Source: Epinephelus fuscoguttatus
Taxonomy: Eukaryota; Chordata; Actinopteri; Perciformes; Serranidae
DNA length: 64,000 nt
Direction: 5' to 3'
NCBI RefSeq assembly: GCF_011397635.1
Contig: NC_064763.1
Location: 20,039,437 to 20,103,436, forward strand
Shown here: one piece after another, positions 45,686-57,700 of the stretch
How the letters are laid out: the number at the start of each line of letters is the position of its first letter
Position numbering within the stretch: the stretch's first letter is position 1
Made by a program: the position numbers and the translations under genes
The notes under the pieces: generated by a model
The model's input: only the letters and a program-made list of their open reading frames with translations
Told to the model about the DNA's origin: nothing
Databases searched by the model: none

Positions 45686-46583
45686 TTGATAAATGATCTC
45701 TATAAACAGATACCTGCATATGTGTGCAGATTCTGTAGCACATGGGGCAAGGTTTTGGTATTGAAATCATTCTGGTGCCTGTTTGTAGTCCAAGTAGTAT
45801 TGACCTATCTCTTTGAGAGGCAGGTAAACAGTCTGGGTGGAGAGGTGGTACACACTGGCAATCTTGTTACTCATGGGCTATTACCTAACAACAATTTAGC
45901 TTCATTTTAGCTTTTTAAAAATATATCTGGCCCTGATATCCGCTTGTTACACTGGATCTCTCAAAATATTGGCCGTTGCCCCCAGAGGCTAGATAGCTGA
46001 TGGGTTCTGAGAATACATAATGAATCACTTAAATAAGTGCTTCCCAACCTTTTTCCTTAAGGGACCCCTTGATAGGACCCCTATCATTGAGTAAACTGAC
46101 AACCCCTGACTAAGTGACAAATGAAATGGATATTTCATACTTAATTCAGTGCATAACAATAACAGTATAGAACAACTGATAAACTTTCCAATTAACCCGT
46201 CATTTACACAAGAACTGCAGGAAATTTGTGTAGAACAAGTGATTTGAATGAATTTGGAGCAGATTATTTCCTGTGAATATTTAATCAGAGATGGATTTTC
46301 CTGATATTTTGGGGAACTTTTTATAAGATTCTCAGTATTATGTATTCTCAAAATTTTAAACCATCATGCATATTTAATAGGCTTTTTTTTTTTTTGACAA
46401 ATTCAGTATTTTCTTCTCCCTCACACTTGGCCATTGTTCTGTTATCTCTTTGGTTGTTGTGACTGAGTACTTTTCTAATGTAGGTCGAGGCTGTTTTTGC
46501 AGAGAGTGAAGACTCTGTAACTGTTCAGGTCTTTATTGTGCCCTTATCCTGAGAGATTTTAAGTTTCTATTTTAAATGATATC
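45686..46583. other. Non-genic stretch
   Basis: 46035-46110 (TTCCCAACCTTTTTCCTTAA, then AGGGACCCC) resembles one end of a hAT element. The rest is unrecognised. Confidence 0.3.
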
Positions 46584-46587
46584 TTAA

Positions 46588-47362
46588 AGGTAGGATCTGG
46601 AGGATTTTCAAACAAAACAAAATATAGACATATACAAATGAAATCCTGCTTAATCATCACCTATGGGCTTCTACTCATGTGTGGTGGTGACTCTGTTTGC
46701 AGAGCTCCCGCCTTCTGGGCGGAGATTTCTCCAGCCAATGAGAGAGCACAGGTGCCATGGCTGAGCGTGCCCGAGCGTGTCCGAGCGTGCACCAGCGTGA
46801 GCCTTGCCTGGTCCTCTTCTGTGAAGCCTTCTTCCGTACCTCCGGGCTCTGTACACCCAGGAGAAATGGCGGATACAGACGTACCCACGACGAAAAGGAA
46901 ATTAAATGTGAGTGAGGCAAAGGGTCAAGCCGATAGAGCACGGGCCAAAACTCATGTGAATATCGGGGTGGCTTTCACCCACTTTCGAACATTGAAGGAG
47001 AGGCTCGGGATGTACAGCAACGCGGAGTTGGCCTGCTTTCTGTTGGACAGGTAAATCCCAAATACAGGCCGGTTAGCTTGTGGTAGTTTGCTAATTTATC
47101 AACTTATCCATTACAACAACTGTAATTCCTGCGTAGTTTGTTGTGGAGGCTAATTCCGAATATCAACCAATGCAAATAACTTTATGTTTAGCTAATATAT
47201 GGCTTGATGTAGTGTGAGGATTGAGCTTTGAATCATTTTGTGTAACGTTAACTCCCAACTGCCGGGAGGGGTAGGGGCAGCGCACAGTTGAGCCTGATAG
47301 GAGGGGCCAAATTTGAATGTGTGTTTACAAACAGCAAATGGAAAATCCTCCAGACCCTACCT
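46588..47362 (+). mobile_element. TTAA-flanked DNA element with a coding exon remnant
   Basis: TTAA lies at 46584-46587 and 47363-47366. The inner ends AGGTAGGATCTGGAGGATTT and, reverse-complemented, AGGTAGGGTCTGGAGGATTT match at 19 of 20 positions. TTAA targeting suggests piggyBac or Kolobok. The ends do not start with CC, so Kolobok-like is the better guess. The interior has a GC-rich promoter-like part and the short ORF at 46866..47054. Confidence 0.7.
46866..47054 (+). CDS. Short ORF in TTAA element, likely first exon of an element-encoded protein
   Basis: 62 codons from MADTDVPTTKRKLNVSEAKG through KTHVNIGVAFTHFRTLKE to LACFLLDR. The last codons overlap GGACAG|GTAAAT, a near-perfect splice donor, so the frame probably ended at a splice site rather than at the TAA. 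The basic N-terminus followed by an amphipathic V-N-I-G-V-A-F...L-K-E...A-E-L-A-C-F-L-L-D block looks like a small helical DNA- or protein-binding module. I recall similar blocks in multicopy fish proteins of transposon origin but cannot name a domain. Downstream exons are absent because the element is internally deleted. Confidence 0.4.
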   Translation: MADTDVPTTKRKLNVSEAKGQADRARAKTHVNIGVAFTHFRTLKERLGMYSNAELACFLLDR

Positions 47363-47863
47363 TTAACTTGAAAAATAATAATTTTGTTGAGTTTTCTTTA
47401 CAGAAATGAAATCCATCCATACATCCGTCCATCCATCCATTTTCAACCTCTTATCCGAAGCCGGGTTGTGGGGGCAGCAGGCCGAGCAAAGCATTCCGGA
47501 CATCCCTCTCCCCAGCAACGCTTTCCAGTTCCTCCTAGGGGACCCAGAGGCGTTCCCAGGCCAGACGAGATATGTAATCCCTCCAGCGTATTCTAGGTCT
47601 GCCCCGGGGCCTCCTACTAGTGGGACGTGCACAGAACACCTCCAACTGGAGGTATCCTGATCAGATGCCTGTAACTGACCCCTTTCACAAAGGAGCAGTG
47701 GCTCTACTCCGAAGCCCCCTCCGGTTGTCCGAGCTCCTTACCCTATCTCAAAGGCTGAGCCCAGCCACCCATCTGAGGAAACACATTTTAGCCACTTGTA
47801 TCCGTGACCTTATTCTCTCGGTCATTACCCATAGCTATGACCACAGGTGAGGGCTGGGATGTA

Positions 47864-49383
47864 CAGTGGTGGAAAAAAGTTTTCGGACACCCCATGCATT
47901 TGTGAAATATTGCATTAAGAATCACTCTTAGGTCTTCAAGTGCAATTTCTTTTAGTACAGTCACAGCCAAAATACTAAATAAATCCTAAAAAAGCCATTA
48001 AAAACCTAAAATTGATTGGCTCCATAAAAATACATAAGAAATTTTGAGTATTGGGTCATTTTGGTACCAGTGATGAAGGTCGTTCTTTTTATTAAAAGAC
48101 ACAATTTTTGTTGCCAAGCTTCGTGTCTACATAAAGCCAGCACATTTGAAAGTTCTTCAGACACAAAAATGGCTAAAACAAGGAACCTAACGCAGGAAAC
48201 ACACCTGAAGATAAAGATTCTCAGCCAGGAAGGGTACAGCTGCCGCCCGATAGCCAGGAAGTGCAGATGCAGTCCTTCAGCAGTTGGATACACTCTGCAG
48301 AAATACAGACGAACCAACAGCTTGGAAGACAAACCAAGATCTGGGCGTCAAGGTTTCTTCAGCAAGAAATGACCGCATCCTGATCCGCATGTGCAGGCAA
48401 AACCACGAATGACATCACAGGAGCTTCAGCAGCAGTGGTCAAACCAAACTGGTGTCCAGTGTTCCACCTGCACTGTACGTGGCCGACTTTTAGATCATGG
48501 CTTAAGGTCCTGCAAGGCTATCAAGAAGCCCCTGATCAATGAGAGACAGAGGTTAGCCCGGCGTCGTTGGGCCCAGGCACACAAGAACTGGACAGCCAGG
48601 AATTGGAAGAAGATTTTGTGGTCAGATGAGTCCAGTTTCCAGCTTTATCTTCCTCCTACTAATGTGAGGGTACGCAGAAGGCCAGGCGAAGCATTATCTC
48701 CAGCATGTACAGTACCTACTGTCAAGCATGGTGGAGGCAGTATCATGGTTTGGGGATGCATGAGTGCTGCTGGTGTTGGTCATCTCACTGTCTGTGATGG
48801 CACATTGAACTCTACCAAGTATTGTACCATTCTCGAAACCCACATGCTCCCTTCTGCGCGTGCACTGTTCCGTCGAGGTAAAAACTGGCTAGCTAGCCTG
48901 AAAATCTGTGGTGGATTATCAAAAGGTCTGTTTCAAAGCATAAACCAAAGAATTTAGAAGAATTAAAAGCAGTAATTCAAGAAGAATGGGACAAGATTAC
49001 CCCTCAACAGTGTGAAAGGCTCATGGGGAACATGCCAGCCAGGATTAGAGCTCTACTACGTGCCAGTGGCAGGACTACTAAATATTAATTTGATGATGTG
49101 ATGGTTTATTTTTTTTTTGTTCAGTTTTGAACACATTCTCTGTTATTTGTTGACTTTGATACCGACAATGTTGAGAACTGACATATTGAAACTATCAAGA
49201 ATTTAGTTTTGTTAGTTTTTCTTGTAAACAATAAACAAAAAAATATAATTTGTATTTGTTTGTATCTGTCTAATGCAGCCACACCTTTTGAAACACAAAA
49301 AAGATTTTTCCACAAATATTTCATGATAATATTTGAGATTGTGTAAAATTTTAAGGGTGTCCGAAAACTTTTTTCCACCACTG
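47864..49383 (+). mobile_element. Tc1-like DNA transposon, full length by ends, inactive
   Basis: Inverted repeats CAGTGGTGGAAAAAAGTTTT (left) and the same sequence in reverse complement at 49364-49383 are flanked by TA at 47862-47863 and 49384-49385. At 1520 bp it has the usual Tc1 length. It carries one broken transposase gene and lies inside Rex3. Confidence 0.9.
48169..49088 (+). pseudogene. Tc1-like transposase, frameshifted and internally deleted
   Basis: ATG at 48169 opens MAKTRNLTQETHLKIKILSQ and a paired-type helix-turn-helix with the GRP-type linker. A frameshift near 48347 leads to a TGA at 48370-48372. A second shift near 48409 returns to the first frame (MTSQELQQQW, then ILWSDESSF, the first catalytic D, and KHGGGSIMVWGCMS). 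After about 48880 the segment carrying the second catalytic D is deleted, and the C-terminus (LWWIIKRSV ... ITPQQCERLM) continues in another frame to TAA at 49086-49088. Three breaks make it non-functional. Confidence 0.85.
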
Positions 49384-49665
49384 TAGATGGACCAGTAAAT
49401 CGAAAGCTTTCCTTTCTGGCTCAACTCTCTCTTCACCACGACAGTCTAGCACAGCCCCAGCATCACTGCAGACGCTGAGCCAGACTGCCGATCCATCTCA
49501 CGCTTCATTCTACCCTCACTCGTGAATAAGCCCCCAAGATACTTGAACTCCCTCGCTTGGGGCAGTAACTGTCTCCTGACCCAGACGGGGAAATCCACCA
49601 TTTTCCAGCAGAGAACCATGTCCTCAGACTTGAAGGTGCTGACTCTCATCCCGGCCATAGGCGTG

Positions 49666-51713
49666 CTGTATATTCTTATAAGAAGTTTTCTTATTCACTG
49701 TTCTCTGCTTCTAAAGAGCAAGATCAATTCTTTGTTTTGGACATTTTGCAAGCCACTTCTTACTTCTTCAATGAATAGATCAATCAGTACAAATATGTAG
49801 GTTTGTTTTTCTAGTTTCAGCAAGTTTAACCAATGAAAATCATAGCAACAGCACATCAACCATCTGTAACGGAGACCACAGAGGAAAAAATACCTCCAAT
49901 CACATGGCATTGAGGTATATTGTAGTTTTCTTTAATCAAAACACAATGTTGGCACAAAATCTTTCTTTCTGTACAGTAATGTATGTTCACAACAGAAATC
50001 CCCAAATGTAAGGTGGGATCGCCAAACATGATGAGATTCATTTTATTACACAGTAAGAGTGAGCCAAATACATTTGTAAGTGCTTAGTTATGACAGTACA
50101 TCAACCCATGCTATTCAGTTATATTCATTTGTAGAACATGAGTAGTTATGCAATGTACCAATTTGTGCTTTCTTCACTCCGTCCACATCCCTTCCAGACA
50201 AACTTTAACCTTTTTATTTGTGTTCCTCGGCTGTGTCACACTGGAGTTGTCCATCATTTGTATTGGCTGATTGCCCTTTTGGATCCTGAACACTTGTTGC
50301 AGCATGGTTTTATTGTGTGGCTGCTTTGACTGATGGCCTATTAAACCCAGGAACTCATAATCGTTTTCGGATCGGCTTATCTTAATTTCCTCATAGAAGT
50401 ACTCAAACTGATATTTGTGGTAGTACATGTGGTTGCTCGTCCCTTTTGAAGTCATTGTTCTTGAGTGCAGCAGTCTAATTGTCAGGCTTCAAACTAATGA
50501 TAGCATTTTGTCTCCAGCTCTAGCTTTCTGGCTCACTTAAAACAGTGGGCATCAAAGTCCCCAAAAGAAAGACAGACAGCAGGAATCTCACTTTATCTTC
50601 ACCCCATGTCATTCAGTAGTCAAATCACAGTACACAAAATGCTGGGTTTTACAGAGCTCTAGTGTAAACAACACGATATCAGCCAAATATGGAAATGACA
50701 AACCTGCTCTGGCAGCTAGAAAGTGCTTCCCAGAGATACAGTACACACACAAGCTGCAAGTGTCTCACATTAAATGGGAAAAGTACAGATCTCAATACCC
50801 TTGCACTACACTTGTAAACATCATAAGGTCCTTTCAAGAGGGAAACAGGAAAAAATAGTTTCCGAAAGCAGCAGATGACTGAACAAAAGCATCTGAAGGT
50901 TGCCTTTGTGTGTGTTGGGCATGATGACACGTCCACTTCTCCATGCATTCTGTGATCAGTTCATGAGGAATGATCTTTCGCAAAGCATACACTGAAAGGC
51001 GAAACAAATCTCACAATGTCTGAAAAATAATAGCCATTAAAGAGCCAAAACAATGTACAGCACATTATACAAAAGAGAAACCCATTTCTAATGCAACTAG
51101 CATTAATCATCGCCAGGGCGGTGCGGTAACTGATGTACAGGAAATGACTGACATCTAACAGAGCTTGCTGCCAGCTCACATACATTTTTTTTCCTCCGAG
51201 GTGCTCATGAGAAGAGCCATTTTCTGATTTTAACAATACCCTCAGTGCTGTGAATGGCACAAGAGCAGCCAAGCTCGCAACACCCAGAATTTTCTCATTA
51301 ATAAAAAAAATCCGCTTGTTACTTTTTCTCTGATAGTTTTTGTCTGATATTCTCTCTGTAACTAACCATCACTCTGCCACTCGGTTCATATGTCAAGGCA
51401 GTTTACCAAGTGGAAAAAATGGGAACAGCAGCAAAGTACTGTGTTTGTTTCTTATGAGCAGAGAAAAGCAGACAAATGATTGTCGTGATTTTTTTTTTTT
51501 TTTTTTTTTTTAAGTTGGCTCATGATTAAGAAGTCACACTTTGATTCCGGCGGGTTTCATCAAGGTGTACAGCTTCAAAAGTTGGCATCTACAAACCGTG
51601 TCATGTCCCTCTGCACTGGGAAGAAAAAAAACAACATTTGATCTGTGTAGGTAAAATGGCTCTTTGGAACATCCCTTCCATCCTCGTGATCCCAGTCAAG
51701 GCCCCAGGAGCTG
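49666..51713 (-). other. KIRREL3 3' untranslated region and downstream flank
   Basis: Directly follows the KIRREL3 stop codon on the minus strand. It has little repeat content apart from a 24-bp poly-T at 51489-51512, and several TTTATT words (AATAAA on the minus strand) at 50037-50042, 50213-50218 and 50309-50314 that could be poly(A) signals. The end of the transcript cannot be fixed from sequence alone. Confidence 0.4.
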
Positions 51714-54700
51714 TTAGACATGCGTCTGCATGCGTTTCTGCAGAGGCCTGGTGAGGTCTGAGTTCTGGGAGGAGGACTGAGAATAGTGGGAGGAGGACGA
51801 GGCCGAGGTCTTGCTGTCCTTGTCGAACTGAACATAGCCGTCCTGCTTGCTGTAGCTGCTGACGCTGCTGTCACACTGTGTGTCGATGAAGGAGCTGGAG
51901 TCGCTGAGGGAGCTCCGCTGAAACTCCCGCTCGCACAGTTCAATGGAGCTGCTGCCCATGCCCAGGACAAAGCGCTGGCTGTAGTCGTACAGGCGGTTGG
52001 GGCCAGCACCCAGGGTGTTGTAGATGTTGGTGAAGGACATGCCGGTGGGCACCCGCTGCTTGCCAACGGTCATAGTTCCAGCGGGTGGGCTTCGGACTAC
52101 GTCGGGAGTCTGGCTGGGGGCCAGGGACATGGTGGGAGTGGCGTGGTGCTCGTTGAAGGTGTTGACACTGTAGTAGCCGTTGGTTGGGTCCTTTGAAATG
52201 CAAAAGAAGCAAAAAAAAGAAGAAGCCTATTAAAAAGTTGCTGTGAGACAATAAACAACCTAGATTCTTTTTGTTTTGATTCTCTTTGTTGCTCCCAACA
52301 AATGAATCAATGCTTTCATTTTACTCACAGCTACATTTGTGTAAAAGCCATTTAACAGAGTGCATCTCTAACTCAGCACACAGAAGACATGAAAGTACAA
52401 AACAAGAACTGGTTTTCTCATCTGTAGCTTTCTCCTCTGAAGGTCAAAAGTAGGCCCGCAAACGGTAATTAGAAAATGGAATGCTGAATACAAGAAATTA
52501 ATTAATAAACAGGCTAATTTGTGAAACATGAAAAAGCAGATAACATGTTTTAGTAGTGTGAGTCATCTGCCTGTGACTCAGAAGGCCTATTCATTTAATT
52601 ACTGCTCTGCAATATCCACTTTTGTGCAGTGTTTATTGCAGGATATGTTAATACATTTTATTGTCTGTCGAATCATATGCAAGACTGGACAGCATTGTCT
52701 GTCACTTTGCCTGCCTCTCTCTCTGTCTCTCACCCTTTTTAATATTGTGGTTTAACATAAACTGACTGTCTGCGACTGTGAGGAGAGGACAGCATAAATG
52801 TAGGTTGTGGCAGCAGAATATCAGCCCAGTCGCCAACAGAAAGAGTTGGCACTGTATGTTTCTGCAAACCATGAATACATTACATTGGCACGTTTCATAT
52901 GAATAATATCAACATTTCTAGTTACATAGTGTACGAGCTGATATTATCATCAGGAGGTGGAGGGGATGGTGGAGTCATTGCTGTGTGACCAGTGGCTTTT
53001 TAGGGACTTAATGGGAATGTCTTCCAGCGACGCGTATAGTGTCAATGACCTGGCATAAACTCTTAATGTGTAATATATGGTGCGCGTGACCAGATGTAGG
53101 CTGTTGTTATCCTGATGTGACTTTGACACTCTCTCTGACACAATTCTGGCCAAATCTGGTCATGTGCGGAGAAGCATTTGTTCTCAGAGCTGGTTGTCTG
53201 AATGACAGGAAAACAGATGCTTAAGTGACAGGAAACACCTTTTAATGTCTACTGGAAAGCTGCAGGTGTGTCAACTGATGCTACTTGTTTGTCAGACACT
53301 ATAAATTGTCATGATGTACTAATTCTTTGGCTTCCTCGTGAGTAAACCCTCAAATGTACAACTTCATGTCTGAGCCTCCAAGTCTTGTTTATGCAACAAC
53401 ACATGTTGCTGTTTTTCCAGTGAGGATAGTGCTACAAAAAGTAGTTGTCTACCATGACATACCTGCTTTTCCAGCAGGGATTCTGCCACAAAACTATTTT
53501 GGGCCAAAACATGATCTGTTCATAACAATAACCAAGTGGTTTTTGTGCCTATACCAGGGGTAGACAACCTGTGGCTCTGGAGGCTTTTTAGCCCCTCTCC
53601 AATGGCTCACTCTGGCTATGACAGAAAAAAAAAAGCTGCAAGGTGTTTTCAACATTTTTAATTTGTATTGATCAATGCTGTAGGCCTGAATTGGCCCCCT
53701 GGTCTAAAGTGATTCTGACATTCTCCAATTGTAAAAATGTGTAGCCTATACTGAATAAATGTTTTTAAATCAAATGGGTTTAAAAAAAAAAAAAAAAAAG
53801 AGGGTGAGACAAATGAAACCATTTTTATCATTTAATGAACTATTACTACTTGATGCCTGTCTACAAATTGTATGATAGTCCTATCATTGTGAGGTGAAAT
53901 GTAAAAATGCAAAGTGATCTTGCTCGATTAACCATTATTGTGTAAAGGGCCACATATGGTATATTTTGAAAGTCAAGCCATGGGCCAATTAGAATTGGTC
54001 TGCGAGCCACAATTGGCCCCCTGGCCTAAAGTGATTCTGACATTCTCCAATTGTAAAAATGTGTAGCCTATACTGAATAAATGTTTTTTTAAACAAATTT
54101 TGGCAACTAAACTAAAAAAGTTTCCTAAAAATGAAAAGTTTTGAAAGAAAACAGAATTAAATTGTGCATGAAGAGATCCATTGGCTTTTACCATGAAACT
54201 TTGCAAAGTCAAAGATGCAAATAATCATAAATAGCCCACTGCAGTGCCACCTGGTGGTAAAACATATTAATGAATGCTCATTTAGACCTATTTGTGATGT
54301 TGACAAGCTAATTTAGATTTAATAGGCTGTGTTACCTTCATTATAAGGCTTGATACGTTTTGCGGCTCCACATAGGCAACAGCCTTTATTCCTGTCTTGA
54401 ACAAAATACCTTGCAAAGACTCCAAGCCAAGAAGCACGACCACATCACACTGATTTTAGCCTCTTTACATTGGCACCCTGTTTGTTTAAGGATTGACTTT
54501 AAAAGCTTATTGATTACTTATAAGGCTCTTCATGGCCTGGCTCCAGATTACATTTCAGATTCTTTAGTCTCTTATGAACCTCTGCGTAGTTTGAGATCAG
54601 TGGGCAGAAGTCTTCTGCTTGTTCCACAGTCCAGACTGAAGACCAAAGGGGACAGAGCTTTTGCAATCAGGGCCCTGAGGCTCTGGAACGACCTGCCCGA

Positions 54701-57700
54701 GGATATAAGGCTGTCTGAGTCACTTAAGTCTCTCCTAAAAACATACTTCTGTTGGAAAGCATATCCTGACTTTATCTGAGCTGTCTATTTTATTGCTGTT
54801 GATGTTATTTCCCATTTATTTTCTTGTTTTTAGTTTTGGCCTTTCTCATTTTATCTTTTAAAACCCTCACAAACCTCATAATCTGTCTCGATTCTCATTT
54901 CCAGTCTGAGTGACATTACATACATCAAGTGCAATAACAACATCTGCCTCTTATTACTGATTATTATTTATTTTATTCTTATTTATTGGTGATGTGATGA
55001 AGGTAATTATCTGGGTTGTCACCTGTTGTTCCTTTTAACTTGCACTGTGTACAGTTGTAGCTTTTAAATGTCATTGCACTGGTACAATGACAATAAAGGA
55101 CTTCTTTTTTATTCTATTCTTTTTTTTATATATATACAATGCTGTAGTAGAGTTCACAGAATGAACACTTGGCTCACAAATCTGCTACATCTAAATCCAT
55201 GTCACAATAATCCGGGCTGGATTCCTCACAATGCCAAGTAAATGTGGTCTTCAATACTCTGAATTTAATTTTAGGCCAAAAGAAGAACATTTACTGAATT
55301 ATATAAGGTGTCTTTAGAGAATAGTATAATAAGATAAACAAAACAAGACACAGAGTTGAAGATATTTTAAGAACCGAATAGATTCTTGGTATTAGAGGAA
55401 AACATTCAGGAGCTATGAGTCCTGAAAGTCGCCCACTCCACATACCCCGATCTGCCTCTGCACCAATGTCTAAACAGAACGTCAAACTACAGGTTTTTAA
55501 AATCAAGGTCATACAACTCGATTTTACCCATTACTAATTTGCACTACTTTGTCTTGTGTATCGTACGTGGGTGTTTTCCATTGTCACTCAAAGTGAGTTT
55601 TCAAAACTGAATAATACAGCTGAACCTACAAGTAAGGATACACTGTTCTGGTACAACTTCTTACGAAACAAAAACTGCCTCTTTTTGGATTGCCCTTGAC
55701 TAAAAGCTGCCATTGCCACACATGTCAAGAAGTGGCACTTGTTGAATAGTGAAAGCCTTCAAAAAGTGTTTGAAAGAGCAGAAAAGAGCTCTGTGTTCCA
55801 CAAGTAAAACCTAAACTCTGGATCACAGACGAGCTTGAAAGCTGTAGATTTTAAGTAAGTGCAGTTTAATAGAGCCTATATATGGTCTATGTGTGTTGTG
55901 CAACCATGTGTTATAAAATGATAAATAAAATGAACCTTGAATAAGTGGTTTGAAAATGTACTCAGGAGCTTGTTAATTAAGAAAATAAATCAGTGACATG
56001 AAGTGACTTGGCTGCGGTATTGTATATTAGGTAGGCTGACAGACTTTGAGGGATTGGTTTACAGTTTGACTGAATTAAAGATGCAAAATGAGTGGCCTAA
56101 GCCACCCTGAGTGTGAGTGTGAATTTAATGTAAATGCTATGATGCAGTATCTCAGCAGTGGCTGCGCTCAAAGGGCTCTCTACGCATCACAATTCCGTCT
56201 TGTTAGTTTGTTAGTCCAAATTTCACCTGCTTCTGCAGTCAGAAAGACCATGTCAGAACTGTTCATGCTACAGCTTACCAGCTAATTAGCTATCTAGCCT
56301 GCAAACGGACATTAGCAGTGTACTTTTCCCTGGTGGATGTTTAGTAGCCCATTCAACAAGCAGAGGTGGAACACAATGTGTCCATGTTCGGCCATTTGAA
56401 GACCATTTGTGGTTGACACATCATGCCCCTGTACAATTAAAGAAGAGAACAAGTTCCAAATACATTTCTCCCTTTTTGATGCTTTTTAATTACTTACAGA
56501 ACAGGTTTCTATGCAAGCAAATCATTCATTGTAATTTCAGTTTGACTTTTTGGTGAGTGCGTTTGTATCTCCAAATGAAAAAGTAACAGGAGAGAAAGCT
56601 TGGTCAGGGGAAGTGCCAGACAATTGCCCCTTTGACACGGCCTGTTCAAGGCAGGTATGGCGGGTTGTTATTCCGCCTCGCTGTTCTGTACAAAAGGTAC
56701 AATTGTAGAATGGGAGGACAGAGTTGTCTCGCGTTTAAGCCAGCAGAGAAGGTAGTAACAGAGCCGAATCAACCTCTATGTAAGAAGGACAGCCGGCAGG
56801 ACAAGATGGGTGTGATGTGATTTGACGACATGTTATATGTGGGAGCCAGTAAAGAAGCAGCTAGTACCAGCAGGCAGCTAACTCAAATAAGAACAGCAAC
56901 TAAAAATATTCACAAATTGGGGAGACAATGAGGCCTGGGGGCTCCTTACCCTTCAAGCAGAGGAAAAGGTCAACCTCCATATAACAGGTACGGTAAAGGA
57001 TTGTTCTCGCTCGGTATCTCACTATGGGGTACACCCCTCTGTGTATTCCTCAGAAGTCCAATACCATTGCCTCAGCCCTAAAGGCTGGCGGTGGTGACAC
57101 CTGCATCAAGAGGAGGAACATCCTCTCCCTGTAAAAGGGGGTCATGCAGCATCACCTACTCTTTCAAAAACCTCTTCTTACTTTTTCACTCCGAAAGCTA
57201 AATCTCTCAACACGACTGCTAACATGACTAGAAGCTTAACAGTCGACAAACTAAGCTAATCTTTCGATCGCGGGGGGCTAATTTCCGTGGCGTGTTACAT
57301 ACAAATTCCTGATTTCTTGGCCATAGAAATCCGGGGTTTCAAGGACAAACTATGCTACTGTACACTATCCCCATACAGTTAACTGTAGCTCGCTTGTTAG
57401 CCTGTTGCCAAACAGTAACACCAAGCACCTTAGCCCAGCTGGCCACTTCACTAGCATTAACTAAGTCACTTACTGTCAGCTGCTCATTTTGGCTCGCTGG
57501 TGGGAAGTCTGATAACTCCAATACTCTGATAACTTGCCCGACGTTCTCCTCACCGAAGGGCAGCGTCAGCGGCCGCGAGGGGAGAGGCCGGCGGGACTTC
57601 ATCTCTGCTCCCGTGAAGCATGGTTTTTGCATATTAAGCCTTTGTTATTGTTTAGAAAGTGTGTCTTATGTTATATGTCACACTAGAGGTGGACACTGCT

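Larger units (their letters stand above)
47405..49665 (-). mobile_element. Rex3 non-LTR retrotransposon, split by a Tc1-like element
   Basis: Rex3 sequence occupies 47405-47863 and 49386-49665. The tail (CATC)n is at 47409-47442, with the C-terminus of the polyprotein next to it. The right part encodes RT residues such as KYLGGLFTSEGRMKREMD on the minus strand. The two halves abut at GGGATG-TA-GATGG once the Tc1-like element and one TA are removed, matching the uninterrupted copies at 1179 and 5008. Confidence 0.75.

Noticed and set aside
46638..47054. 138-codon version of the TTAA-element ORF
   Set aside because: The upstream part has no coding character and spans the promoter-like region; the ATG at 46866 begins the protein-like part.
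51575..52066. 163-codon Ser/Thr/Ala-rich frame overlapping KIRREL3
   Set aside because: Shadow of the KIRREL3 last exon in another frame; the true frame is fixed by the conserved tail and the THV end.
51786..52196. 136-codon frame on the plus strand opposite KIRREL3
   Set aside because: Antisense shadow of a coding exon.
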